This document shows positions 32,225 through 43,259 of a stretch of DNA of 64,000 nt, piece by piece. This stretch comes from Candidula unifasciata (lineage: Eukaryota > Mollusca > Gastropoda > Stylommatophora > Geomitridae): the NCBI GenBank assembly GCA_905116865.2, contig CAJHNH020008447.1, positions 52,501 through 116,500 of the forward strand, written 5' to 3'. The position numbers were made by a program, and so were the translations under genes. The notes under the pieces were generated by a model. It had not been told where the DNA came from. It saw only the letters and a list, made by a program, of their open reading frames with translations, and did not search any database. Numbering within the stretch: position 1 is the first letter of the stretch; every line of letters begins with the position of its first letter.

Positions 32225-35200
32225 GTGAGTATCTTGTTGCATTTATATTATGTAATTGTATTTTAGACAGCATAAAAAAATCTTGTGGTATGCACATTTT
32301 CGCAAAATTATCTTCAATTTTGTCCCAGGCTATGCTGGTGTGAAGGGCAGTGAAAAAGCAGACGCCCTGGCTGGCAATGCGACTATCAGGAATAGGCTAT
32401 CTATGGACATGAGAGACGTCATCAATGCCATACGAGAGACTAAACGCTGTGAGGCTTTTGGTTTTGTGGGAAATGATTTTTCACTGAAAAGACTGCACAA
32501 CCTAGGTATACCTCAATAGAGCTGCGAGACAGGACAGCCATGCCAGAGTCGCCTGTTGTTACATTAGCCAAAACAGAATGGGAGTTACTAGCCTAAAAAG
32601 ACTTGGAGACATACTTAGAAGGAGATCGAAGTACTTAAGGCCATGTCCGATGTGCACTGGAGATAATCTTTAAATGAACAATGAGCAGTACATCTTGCGG
32701 AAACCTAGACAGAATAATTCAGGAAACTTTCAAACACATGACACTGCATGGTACATCATTTAGTTTACCGGCACTGGGCCATAATTATAATTTCTTAGAA
32801 ATGTTGAATTGAGAATCTATATCACAGCAGTCGGTACACTTTCATAAGCGCTCCCTGCCAATCTGCAGCAGCAGGCGAAGAGTTCCAATTCTGATGGCAC
32901 CAGTAATTATCTGATTGCTTATCCGTCTCGCCTTTCTCTTGAGTGTTGAGCGTCGGCCAGTTCCTTTGTAACTTCATGCAGCGCCATTCTCCCCAGACCG
33001 TAATGATCTATTTGTGCCTTTTCAGTTTTCATTCGCTCCCAAAGAGCCCTCACAACATCCAGCTTGTCATACATCATCAGTTCTCAGGATGTTTAACGGA
33101 ATATCTAGATCCCCGGTTGGTTTGTCACCCATTTTGCGATTCCTGAAATCGAAGGAGTGGTGACATCATCAAGAAATAGTCAAGAGGGCAGGAAAAAAGA
33201 TATTCGTCATGGACTGTGATTTGTGTACCTCCCTATAACATAAAGGAAATCCGTCGGCTGGAAAGACAGGTGATAAGTGCCATATACCTACTACGTCTTT
33301 AAGTGTGAACTTATGCCCTTTCTTAATTGTGTTTCCATGCTAGCAGATACAGTTTGCTTTGCTAAAACATATTTTTACCTGTCCTTAGAAGTAAACCAGC
33401 TAGGCCGAGAGATTAAATCATGTTGCGTAAGCATCGAATGGGCTCTTTCAAAGCGATGGGCTGCAGAGGCGAGAAAATGAATACTATGCAATGACTTCTA
33501 ATTACACAGAGAAGAAAGAGACGAGGAATGGAATAACTGAGAAACTAATAAAGAAGTGGTTTGCAAATAAATCAAGATCTGAGCGTTTAAAAAAAAAACG
33601 AGAAAAAAAAAATCATTTTCCACGCCTTTAGGCGTATAGGACATATAGGTCCAAAAAAAAAGTCTGTCTCCGCCACGGCGACTCACTATTAAAAAAACAG
33701 TAGCTGTAACATTACACGTTGCAAAGAGAATGAAAGATGGAAAATGGAATAATGGAGAAACTAACAAAGAAGTGTTTGCAGATAAATCAAGATTTGAGCG
33801 TTTGTTTTAAAATAAAAAAGATAGCTATAACATTATTGGCTCTGAGGAGGGGATCGGAACAATTATGGTCATATCCGATGAGCGATCAAGATGATCTCTA
33901 AATAAACAATGCACAATGGCTTTGAAATGCCATGTCTTTATGGTTCAAGAATTTTCTTACGCAGGGTATGCCAGCTATTCACACCGACTATCACCCTGGG
34001 CTGTAATCCCAAGGCCTCTCTATCACAAGTATAGTAAAAGACCCCTTTCTACGCCTTCAGTCATATTGAGCCTATATGGTTAAGCCTACATTTTGTAGAC
34101 ATACTTGCTCTCGGTGGGTGATGTGGTCAGCACTATTTTGGCCGCTTTTACCTCTAAGGATTTGATCTTGTACCCATTTAAGACTGTGTCGAACCACAAG
34201 CCAAGGTAATTACTTTTAAAATAGAGTTTGGCTTCAACTGGTTCAGAGCCACCAACCCCTCCCCCCCCCACCCCCTCCCCACCCCACCCTGTGACCTTCA
34301 TATCTACAGGCGAGTATCGAGGCGCTACACCAGGGCGGTTCCGGTCTCCCGATAGGATAATGAACTTGGAAAGACTAAAACAATTTTCACATAAACCCAT
34401 AAATAATTTTCTTTTAAAGAGGGTATAAATAGAAGCCTTTTTATGACGTATTAACAGAAGTGACCGATTTATGGTGAACTATAACTTTGCATCACTATCA
34501 AGTAATCAATGGACTCACGCCCTAATGAATTGTGTGTTTCTTCTGAAATATATGATTTATGAATATGGGCCGACATGCGCACCCACAGACTAATTTAAAA
34601 ACCGCACAGTGACAATGCCCTGTGCTAGGTGGCGTGGATTTTTGGAGAATTGGTAAACACAATAGACAGTTTATGGAAGCGGCACAAATATGATTTACAA
34701 TTGGGCATACTAGTTCGTTAGAGACCTCTCAAACCATATTCGGTATTTATTAGTTCTGCACTCTGCGGAGAAATGCCAGCTCGTCCTGATAGAGCTGACC
34801 GTGCCTTAGGAGTCGCGGATGGAGGGAAATCACCTGTACAAACTCAAAAAGTACGGTTTAAATGTTCGCCGTCGGATCTTACAGAAACGATCTTTTAATC
34901 TCAGATAACTGAAAACAACAGCTTTGAAAGAGAAAACGTTTCAGTAACACCCTTAAAATAATGGAAAGGACAAGAAAACAAATAGGGAACTATATATAGT
35001 GTAACCTATGAACGTATGGTGAGTTCCTTAATATTGAAAGTCTTAAGATTTGTTTATGTTTGTGATGTATTAATACTATGTTTGCATAAGTACTGGGGGG
35101 GGGGGGGGAACGCCTTTATTTATCGTGGCGAGCATATCTTTAAAACTCTTCTTCCCACACTGTACAAGAAACATCTCTGCAGGCAGGTATGTGTTCCAGA

Positions 35201-38200
35201 AAGCAGGTGTAAGTCGAGCAGATTAATTTCATTGTATTGGGTTTTATCCCACTTGAATCCTTCACTCTCTGCACAACGATTAGCTTCCAACCGAAAGCAT
35301 CCCAAGAAGCGCGAATTCTGACGTTTCAATGATGACCTTCAGGGAACTCCGTTTAAAAAAAAAAAAAAAACATTTATAAACTCAACGATGCAGTTTGCGA
35401 CCCTCAGAACTTAAAAAAAAAAACGCCTTGACCAGTTTGTCATGGAATCGCTGGTAAAATAAGCCATAATTTGTACATCACGAATGTTTATAAAAAAACA
35501 ATATTTTCTCTTTCAGGTCTTGTTGTGGCCGTCCAGGATCATGAGCACTTTCGTCTCAAACTCATTTACGGTCGCAAGAAAAAAATCGTCAACAGCTTAA
35601 GGGAGTCCGAGATAAAACTACAATTGTTCAGGGTGAGTACTAGATGCCAGCACGGGCATTAATTTTTCTTGTTGTTTAAACAACACCGTCACTACCACCA
35701 CCACCACAACCACCACGGTCACCACAACCACCACGGTCACCACAACCACCACGGTCACCACAACCACCACGGTCACCACAACCACCACGGTCACCACAAC
35801 CACCACGGTCACCACAACCACCACGGTCACCACAACCACCACGGTCACCACAACCACCACGGTCACCACAACCACTAATAATATTATTAAAATAAAATAA
35901 AAGTAAAGGTCCCTTTTTTACACCTTTAAGCACATAGGGCATACAGGGCTAGACATACATTTTAATAGACCGAACAGCACACGAAGGATGATGTGGTCAG
36001 CATTACGGCGGCCGCCTTTACTTCCCGGGACTGCACTCGGTACTAATTCAAAGCTGAGTCAACCTGGGAGTCAAGGTCATTTTTGAAAAAAAAAGTCCAG
36101 CCCCCGCCAGGGAGCGAACCCTCAACCTTCCGATCCGCACGCGATCGTCTTGCCCCTACGCCACAGCGAATACAATGCTTGATTATTAACCGGTATTTTG
36201 CCAAAATTGGTTTTGGTTTCACATTTCTTAGCTTTGGGCTAATGGAGGCATCGGCAGTCTTAAGTAAAGCTGGAACTGCTATTACCCTATTACCTTCTGT
36301 ATTACCTGGTGGTGGGGACCTACTTTATGACAAAGCAGACGTGGTGAAGCACTCTGGGTTTCAATTGCACAGTGCAACAAAACATACCCAGCATCTATAC
36401 ATTGCCAGAATATTGCAGCGGAATATGATTAGAAGGTTTGGAAAATATTAAGCATTAAGGGGGAAAAACATAAGAGGACTTTTAATCAGGCTGTAACTGG
36501 TACTACTTGCATATCCACTCTTCTTTTGCTACTGAGGAAGGAGATGGAGCACGTGTGAAAGTGTCTTGAGTGCAGGGATGTCTAAATTTGATTTATTTAT
36601 TATTCATTACCTGGGCAATTTTATCTTTAGTAATTTTCCATTGGCTTATTAACCAGCTCTAAATAACACTTGTGAAAATCAACACAAAGCGGTCTGTTCC
36701 CACCTCACCTGCAGCTGGAATCGAATCAGCTACTTCAAAGTTATGAAGTTCGTTCGCAAAGCGAAAGTCACAGACTCTGATCCAAATACTGGCAATAAAA
36801 ACGATGCATAAGTGAAAGTTGTAACCAGGGAGCAAGTGGCAGACATCAATACAAGTGGAAGGACAATATCAAGAGATACCGGTTTCAGAGAGTGTACATC
36901 CAGGTTGACCACAGCGCCTACTGAAGATTCAATACATGCAACCTTCATTGTGGAGACATTAGATTTATTGATTAACTGAAGTCGATCAGTTATTTGTGCT
37001 ACTTTTATCACCACACAAATACCATGGGTTCTCTATACCGTGCTTTATGACTTTTGGCAGACGTGCTTTTCTTGTTAAAGTATTCAGGATGGCCATTTCT
37101 GTGAACATCGATTAGCCATTCACCTGCTACATTAAAGGCGCTGCTCCGATACCCTACTGCGTACTGAGAAATGGTGCCAGATCGGTATTTTTGGATCTGG
37201 TGATCGATTACAGCTGAGAATTCTGCTGGCAAATGTTGACAGCTCATAACATGTGTTCCCTTTAAACACACACACACACACGCACGCACGCGCGCGCACA
37301 CACACACACGCACACACAATGATTTGGCACCTTTCCATCTTTCCTGACAATAGTATTAAATTGCAAGCATTTGAATATAAACACTAAAAGAACACTGTTT
37401 AACACAATATTCTTACCAACGCTCTGCTATGAATGTCAGACATGGACACCATCTTCAGAAGTCAGACGAAAAATAGTCACGACAGCAATGAAATGTTTGC
37501 GTACTATGCTAGGTAAAACTGAAAAATCGACTTAGGAACGATGATATCAGGAGGAGAATCGGCACAGAACCAATACTTAACTATATAGGTAGTCAAAAAA
37601 ATCAAATGGTTTGGCCATGTAACACGATTTGCAGCAGACACGGTACCACAGAGAGCAATCTTATACAAATACAGTGGTAACAGACCCAGAGGTCGACCAC
37701 GCAGAAGACCGCAGAAATATCAGAGGCACTGAAAAGTACTATATGCGAAGCAAACAGAATGGGCCGTTCTAGAGTTCTCTTTCTCCCATGACGACGCGAA
37801 GCATTCCAAGAGCATAGAAAAGAAGAAGAAGAAAGAAGTGTTGTATTGCTCTATAAGGAGGTATGGGACTGACAACCCATGGCGATGGAGAGTGTGGTAG
37901 CAAGACCCGTCTGCGTTAAGAAAAGTCTTCCTCGCTTACACCATGGGATTTCAGGACCATTGTTGTCAACATTTGTGTTTAGTTTGTTTCTTCTCAGACG
38001 CTCAGTCTCACCCTTTCTAGAATAATTTCTTTCTTCATTCTCAATACCTTCCTGATGTACCGCCTCCACACAACACAGTCCATGACTTTTTTCCCACGGG
38101 TCCACATCAGTACCTGTGTCCATCATGTCCTTCTTGAACACATCTTTGTATCGTAGTAGAGATTAGGCTGGATATTTTATGTCGTCTTTAATTCACCATA

Positions 38201-38713
38201 ATGGATGTCCTTAAGGACTCTGCCATCCTCCATTCTCAAAGTGTGACCCAGCCACCTGAGCCTTAAGAAAGCCGTTGTAATACTTGCTCTCTCAAATACC
38301 TTAGTGATAGTGATCTTGTCCTGCCACTTAATGCCAAGTATCCTTCTTAGGCATCGCATGTGAAAGCTATTTAGCTATTTCTCCTGATGCAAATGCATTG
38401 ACCAAGTTCCACAATCCAAAAGCAGAGTGCTTGACTTGACATTCCACCCCTTCAAAACTTCAAACCGAGCGATAAACACCCAGTGATACAAAGTACCACT
38501 ACAAGGTTCAGGATCACCCGTGCAGAGGTCCCAGAAAACCCGTTCAACCAATATCCTGGGTTATAATGAGGGTTTAGGCAACAGCTGGAGTAGGGCTTCA
38601 AAATAACGAAAAATTTCGTCTCATATGGGGACGACGTTGGTTAACATGATAGATAAGTGTTTTTGTTTGTTCTAACTGGGAGCTTTCTGTTCTCCCAAAC
38701 TCCTTTTGCTGAG

Positions 38714-38812
<99 letters not shown>

Positions 38813-38826
38813 TATATATATGTATA

Positions 38827-38880
<54 letters not shown>

Positions 38881-41251
38881 CAGATATAAAATATGTGTGT
38901 GTGTATCTATATGCATAATATACTTAACCTCCGTAACCTGGATCTACACACCGGGTCATGCGGGCGTGAAGGGAAATGAGCGAGCAGACCAACTGGCAAG
39001 CACTGCACTAATGATTGCGGGAAAAAGTATGGACAGAGCAAATATAGCCAACGCTGTACGAACTGGGCTAGTGAAGAATGAGGAATCCCTGACACTAACA
39101 CGATTGCGTGACATGGGAGTTAAGCATGGTGATGCACGTCTTTGCCGTCTTCGAGGCCGAGAAAGGAGACAATATAACCAGCTTCTCATGGGGACAATTA
39201 GTAGAAGTACTTTAGAGTAGCTGCTGCTTCAGAGAACTGAGCACGCATGGGTATGCTCAATGTGCAGTGACATTAATTGTGATAACAGAACATAAAATAA
39301 CATCTTAGTAGGGAGTCGGCAGTACGAAACCCAAGTTCAAGGTGTCTCCTTCGTGCCAAAGAACTGCATGGCTGTTGGGTGAACAGTCGTTAACGATGGC
39401 AGGCAGGTCGTTGTAGGGGCGACGCCTGCTGGTGAATGTAATGTCCTAAGTCCCTTCCCCAGCTAATAATGAGGGTACTGCTGGGGTGACCGTTTATTAA
39501 CGCTCATATAATTCTTCCGGTCAAAATGGACGCTAGGTACGGCCACCTTTTTTTTTTTTTAAAAGCCGTGGCAAATATTTTTTTTTTTTTTTTTTTGCCA
39601 GACGGTGGCCGTTGCATTTTTGCTCCATTTGTAGACTGGAAGGATGTAGTTTCGTCGCCCAGCTTCTGAGTTGAGTGCATGGCGTGACACTGTGAGCTGC
39701 GTTTGTTTTTCGTTGGCACAGGAGCAGAGCATCTGTGGGGTGACCCGTTTGCTATTAAGCTGAAACTAGGATTACCAGATTACATAATATACATTTGTGG
39801 CCTGATGCAAGACTATCCAAGATATTCTTTTTTCGTCCCCTTGTAGTTGTCTTCCCTCTCAAATTTTTCGTTATTATATAATGGTGTGGATTTCCTGTTG
39901 TTTCAACATTCGTAAAGCCTGTGCTGATACAGTTTGATGAGTGATGAAGCACACGATATAAATCGCGGTGAATTTTGTTATGACTAGCTGTTTATGTAAA
40001 TGCATGTTAGAATAATCTGGCTAACAGAAGATATACATTGATGTGAGAGCGTTACCCTCTGTTTTCAGGCCCAATGCAATGCTCTCAAACGGTTATGTTT
40101 CAACGAAGGAATCGACGAAGCAAAGATAGACCAGATCATGATGGTTGAGGAGTGTGTTGTCAGTAAGTATCTTAAATAACATTTCATTGACATAAGGCAA
40201 CTAGCAGAAAGTAATCGAGTTGAAAATCTTATTGTGCGAATGCAATACATGCGCACTTACTATGTTTATGGTTTTTTCTGCTCTCTTGTGTCACTTAGGG
40301 GGCTGCGTGGTCTCGAGGCATGCTGTCCGCCCCGAGTGCTAGAGGATCCGGGTTCAATCCGCGGTAAGGGCCGGGATTTTTCACGTGAACTTGGACTTCT
40401 AGTAATTCCCCCTCCTCGGTAGCTGGGTAGTGGATCAAACACCAGTGTGCTTTGTTTTGCAGGAAAACATCCCTTGACAGTTGGAAATCAAAAAGAGTAG
40501 CATAACGGCGCTGCCCGGGCACAGTGTGGAGTTAAAAATCTACCCAAATATTTTAGGATCCTTAACGGCACTACAGAGCCTGTGCACAGTGCTGAGCTTC
40601 TTCGCACTCAGACTTGAGTTGGAAGAAGAACGGAGCACTTATGGTTACTACCTGTGTGCTATGTTGTTGATCTGTTGTTCAAACTTCAAACTTCTTGTGT
40701 CATTTAGATGTTGTTACGATCTGTTATGAAGGTAAAGTTTAATGTTACAATCTTTCAACCCGCAACAATGCAAGATAACTGTCATAATCGATCTATTATC
40801 AGTTAAACTCCACAACTGGAAAGTATTTCTTTGTTTTGTGAATCCCTTGCAATGAGCAAAGTACAACTCTTTAAGTGTCTTTACAGTCAGCTGAGTTTAT
40901 TTTAAATGTCTTTCAACGGCACAATTGCTCTAGTGATATATCTTTCACCAGTTTCACCAATTCAATCCCCATTGTATGGTTTTCATGAAATAATATTACA
41001 TGTTAGTGTATTGAAAATATGTAATCAATAAATCCCCGATCCATGTTTGAATTTGTTTTTGTCCTTCATGTAATATTTTCACACATTCTGTAGCAAACAA
41101 ATTAGCATTATAATACCCTCACAGTAAAACACTTTGCAACAAACACTAATAGTTAGGTTTACATGTAACAGTACAGGCTATATTCAGAAAATCCTTGTAC
41201 TGCCATGTCTTGTCTACCCACTACTGGGCAGAATGTATTTTCTTTGGATTT

Positions 41252-41325
<74 letters not shown>

Positions 41326-43258
41326 TCTCTCTTTCTCTCTCTTCCCCCCCCCCCTTCCCCATGCATTGCCACTAATCTGATTTTAGAATATTGTCTTCGA
41401 GCTAAGTGAGTTGCTGATGCTTCTATCACAGTCTGTACATTTTATCTTTTGTCTACCTAATGAACGTCTGTCAAGCAATCATCTGGCTTTGTAGCCAGGT
41501 GCTTTACCATTCTACACTTCTTTTCTTTTAATTCAAGCTGCGTTGTGTTGGTAATTATGTCTATCCCCAGCCCCCTGGTTTATTATTTTTGTCCAATCTG
41601 ACACAACTGTTATTTTATGCCATGATACAAAATACACAGTTCTGTATCTTCTCTGTCGAAGACCATCTTTCTCTCATTCCATCCAGTTTTTCCCTTTTCA
41701 TGACTATTTCCTGTTATTATAACGTGCCTAGAGAACGTATGTAATTTTTTATGATGTCTGCCTGTCACTTGACTGACTGACAGACATTCAACCCCACCAA
41801 GACATCACATTGAGTGATAAACACCAGGTGACACAAGGTAATACCATTGGGATGAGGATCATCCTGGGGACGAATCCCAGAATGTCGTTTAACCCATAGG
41901 TTGGGTTATATAAGGGCCTCTGGCAACCGCTAGGGTGGGGCTTTATAATAATCACACACAAAAGTGAGTCCAACATTGGAATGCAGTAATAGCTGGCATT
42001 AAGGCCTTGATTTTTCTTCATATTCAGGATAGTGTAGTAATGCAGCGTCCGTGGCTTAGACGTTTCGATCGAACCTACTGCTGGCTGCATGTAATGTTAT
42101 CATGGTATATGGCGTCGCACCTGTCCCATTCACGGAATCAGATACAAGATAAATTAAATATACTTAATGCGAGATCACAGCTGCTTGGTCTGAAAATCCA
42201 TAAAGGAAAGACAAAGATAATGAGAATAAATCAGGCAAATAGTAATGTGGTTTTTCTTAATGGCACCCCACTCCAAGACGTGGAGTCGTACACCTATTTA
42301 GGCAGTAATGTAGATAAAGATGGAGGAACTGATAGAGATATTAAAATAAGAATACAAAAGGCAAGAGGGGCTTTCATAGCACTAGGGAATTTGTGGAGGT
42401 CAAAAGAAATTAAAAGAAATACTAAACTAAAAATTTTTAATTCTAATGTCAAATCAGTACTATTGTATGGGGCGGAAACATGGAGAACAACAAAGGCAAT
42501 TACTAATAAATTACAGACATTCATTAACTGGTGCCTGCGCAGAATAGAGGGAATAAAATGGTATGATAGAATAACTAATGTAGAACTTTGGGAGAGAACT
42601 AAACAGGCTTCAGTGGATCAGGAGGTGAGGAAAAGACGCTGGCGTTGGATAGGGCACACACTGAGAAAACAGGAGAACAGCATAACTAGAATGTCTTTGC
42701 ATTGGAACCCACAGGGGCATAGGAATAAAGGAAGGCCAAAAAACACATAGAGAAGAGAGCTGGAGAATGAGGTTAGAAAGATTGGGAGGACATGGGGAGA
42801 GCTCCATGTAATGGCGAAGGATAGAACGACTTGGCGTGAGTTGGTTGAGGGCCTATGCTCCATTGGGGGATAAAAAGGCAGAAGAAGAAGAAGATATGGC
42901 GTCGCAGGTCGACACAGCTTGACATTGATATTAGGATGCATGTCATGGGAAGGTAAAAACAGCTGGCGTAATGCTGCTGACCACATTACCCACCTAATGC
43001 TGATTGGTCTGTAAAATTATAGGTGGTCTTCCCATATACCTAAGGCGTGACGTTACTTTACTTCACTTATTATCACATTCTCCTCATTCGTCTATTAAAC
43101 CGCACACATGGTGTTTGGCTGTTACCTATTCAAAGCTGTATCAAAGTGTATGCAAGTCCGAATATCAATTACTCTTAACTACTTCTTGTTTCTCAGGTGA
43201 CCAATCATCGAAGCCTGTCAAGGATTCGTTTAAAAAGGGTATACCACGTTGTATTTAA
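32086..43258 (+). CDS. HVCN1/Hv1-like voltage-gated proton channel, 3' part (four exons)
   Basis: Exons 32086-32224, 35517-35632, 40069-40162 and 43197-43258 join in frame (phases 1, 0, 1) to give the last 136 residues. Hv1 channels are dimers of four-helix voltage sensors that let protons leave the cell when it is depolarised. Seen here: S3 with its conserved Asp, S4 with WRVIRVVN, and a charged helical cytosolic tail suited to a dimer-forming coiled coil. The family signature RxWRxxR reads LPWRVIR, so the first gating arginine is replaced by Leu. S1 and S2 were not found. Introns are packed with SINE and LINE debris. An alternative is the related TMEM266 group, but Asn after the S4 arginines favours Hv1. 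Confidence 0.82.
32285..32830 (+). pseudogene. LINE-H RNase H and C-terminal region
   Basis: Encodes [20 protein letters not shown], the RNase H segment around the last catalytic Asp (canonical pattern [13 protein letters not shown]; His is replaced by Tyr here). It is followed by [20 protein letters not shown] and PCPMC. It lies inside the first visible intron of the proton channel gene. Confidence 0.75.
32832..33080. repeat. repeat J, copy 1
   Basis: Contains gcagcaggcgaagagttcca, ctgatggcaccagtaatt, and cttgagtgttgagcgtcgg. Related sequence is at 45380-45440 and 53635-53770. This may be a LINE 3' region in inverse orientation. Confidence 0.6.
33603..33660 (-). mobile_element. SINE-B 3' fragment
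   Basis: Matches the SINE-B 3' end: cattttccacgcctttaggc, then gtataggacatataggtcc. Confidence 0.55.
34024..34350 (-). mobile_element. SINE-B copy, full length
   Basis: Inverse copy with ccctttctacgccttcagtc at its 3' end, ctcggtgggtgatgtggtca in the body, and a tRNA-like head ending accagggcggttccgg. A C-rich stretch at 34259-34288 expanded inside it. Confidence 0.75.
34400..35516. other. intron sequence, no feature seen
   Basis: Intronic AT-rich DNA upstream of the second visible proton channel exon. G run at 35095-35108 and A run at 35355-35371. Confidence 0.5.
35517..35632 (+). CDS. proton channel exon: end of S4 and coiled-coil start
   Basis: The acceptor is attttctctttcag and the donor is TTCAGG|gtgagtac. 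The first two bases complete Ser with the A from the previous exon. The 38 codons that follow begin [20 protein letters not shown] and continue with charged helical sequence ([19 protein letters not shown]). The position after WRxxRxxN and the spacing fit the inner end of S4 running into the coiled coil. Confidence 0.85.
35669..35878. repeat. 18-bp minisatellite, about 10 units
   Basis: Tandem ggtcaccacaaccaccac in an intron, 35 bp after an exon donor. Frames read as GHHNHH repeats on + and as VVVVVT or GGCGDR on -. None is supported as a gene. Confidence 0.95.
35905..36172 (-). mobile_element. SINE-B copy, full length
   Basis: Inverse copy with clean blocks: aagtaaaggtccctttttta, atgatgtggtcagcattacg, gcctttacttcccgggactg. 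The head on the - strand begins cgctgtggcgtaggggcaag and carries the B-box ggttgagggttcgctccc. Confidence 0.85.
36600..36785 (-). mobile_element. SINE-A-like remnant
   Basis: aaaatcaacacaaagcggtc, cctgcagctggaatcgaatc and gttcgttcgcaaagcg align with the tRNA-related half of SINE-A in decayed form. Confidence 0.4.
37008..37260 (-). other. open frame, unrecognised (possible exon or TE piece)
   Basis: A - strand frame with non-repetitive protein-like composition encodes [40 protein letters not shown] and [10 protein letters not shown] before a stop. An acceptor-like ttctcag precedes CTGTAATCG. It lies antisense in an intron of the proton channel gene. I do not recognise it. Confidence 0.25.
37265..37318. 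repeat. (CA)n/(CG) microsatellite
   Basis: Short CA tract with an alternating cgcacgcacgcgcgcgc core. Confidence 0.85.
37385..37835 (+). pseudogene. LINE C-terminus with GAA tail
   Basis: Frames encode [35 protein letters not shown] and RGRPRR-like sequence near 37695, then ccatgacgacgcgaagcatt and a gaaaagaagaagaagaaag tail. This is the usual RTE-type end, with several shifts. Confidence 0.7.
37851..38440 (-). pseudogene. LINE-Q C-terminus
   Basis: The - strand encodes [20 protein letters not shown], then [19 protein letters not shown], then [20 protein letters not shown] and [20 protein letters not shown]. It is the longest copy of the tail found at 4050 and 9600. Confidence 0.8.
38444..38625. 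repeat. repeat I, copy 2
   Basis: Shares gataaacacccagtgataca, aggatcacccgtgcagaggt and tagggcttcaaaataacg with the copies at 31505, 41787 and 51355. Confidence 0.75.
38717..38877. repeat. compound (TC)n(TA)n microsatellite
   Basis: TC array to about 38758, TA array to 38810, short tgtata breaks, then TA to 38877. It has the same structure, inverted, as 44495-44620. Confidence 0.95.
38926..39290 (+). pseudogene. LINE-H RNase H fragment
   Basis: Encodes [20 protein letters not shown], a well-kept RNase H motif with its His and Asp, followed by [20 protein letters not shown]. The copy is truncated 5' of the motif, immediately beside a microsatellite. Confidence 0.8.
39645..39785. repeat. repeat H, copy 2
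   Basis: Colinear with 29315-29484: tagtttcgtcgcccagcttc, gcatggcgtgacactgtgag, tttttcgttggcacaggagc. Unclassified. Confidence 0.7.
40069..40162 (+). CDS. proton channel exon: cytosolic tail
   Basis: The acceptor is ccctctgttttcag and the donor is GTCA|gtaagtat, both strong. The exon has 31 codons plus one base and starts [20 protein letters not shown]. It enters in phase 0 and leaves in phase 1, matching both neighbours. It contains three Cys; a Cys in the coiled coil is common in Hv1. Confidence 0.82.
40297..40425 (+). mobile_element. SINE-D head (tRNA-derived)
   Basis: tRNA-like sequence ggggctgcgtggtctcgagg with A-box gtggtctcgaggcatg, then a B-box gggttcaatcc at about 40350-40360. It lies about 130 bp after an exon donor. 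It is the only copy in the window and lacks a clean tRNA fold, so I call it a SINE head rather than a tRNA gene. Confidence 0.55.
40426..41250. other. intron sequence, no feature seen
   Basis: AT-rich intronic sequence with no repeat family or coding signal that I recognise. Confidence 0.5.
41252..41343. repeat. (TC)n microsatellite
   Basis: TC array with two ccctc/ctttc interruptions, ending in a C run. Confidence 0.95.
41787..41957. repeat. repeat I, copy 3
   Basis: Shares gataaacaccaggtgacaca, gaggatcatcctggggacga, and ctagggtggggctttataat with the other three copies. Confidence 0.75.
42042..43066 (+). mobile_element. SINE-B copy split by a LINE
   Basis: The head (cagcgtccgtggcttagacg) runs to 42119, and the body resumes at 42907 with ggtcgacacagcttgacatt, then ctgaccacattacccaccta. 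The two parts are separated by LINE-S. The sequence atatggcgtcgca occurs on both sides as the LINE's target duplication. Confidence 0.8.
42120..42893 (+). mobile_element. LINE-S copy with 13-bp target duplication and GAA tail
   Basis: A 774-bp 5'-truncated LINE flanked by atatggcgtcgca at 42107-42119 and 42894-42906. Its frame encodes [72 protein letters not shown] and [15 protein letters not shown] stop at 42748 is followed by [20 protein letters not shown] and a four-unit GAA tail. The motifs resemble SR2/RTE-like proteins. The YADD region is not included. Confidence 0.9.
43197..43258 (+). CDS. proton channel last exon with stop codon
   Basis: The acceptor is acttcttgtttctcag. GT completes a Ser codon, then 19 codons ([19 protein letters not shown]) lead to TAA. 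No clear AATAAA lies close downstream. The first candidate is near 43996, so the 3' end is unresolved. Confidence 0.78.
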
Positions 43259-43259
43259 C

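Noticed and set aside
35618..35942. His-rich (GHHNHH) metal-binding protein
   Set aside because: 18-bp minisatellite within an intron; no splice or start evidence.
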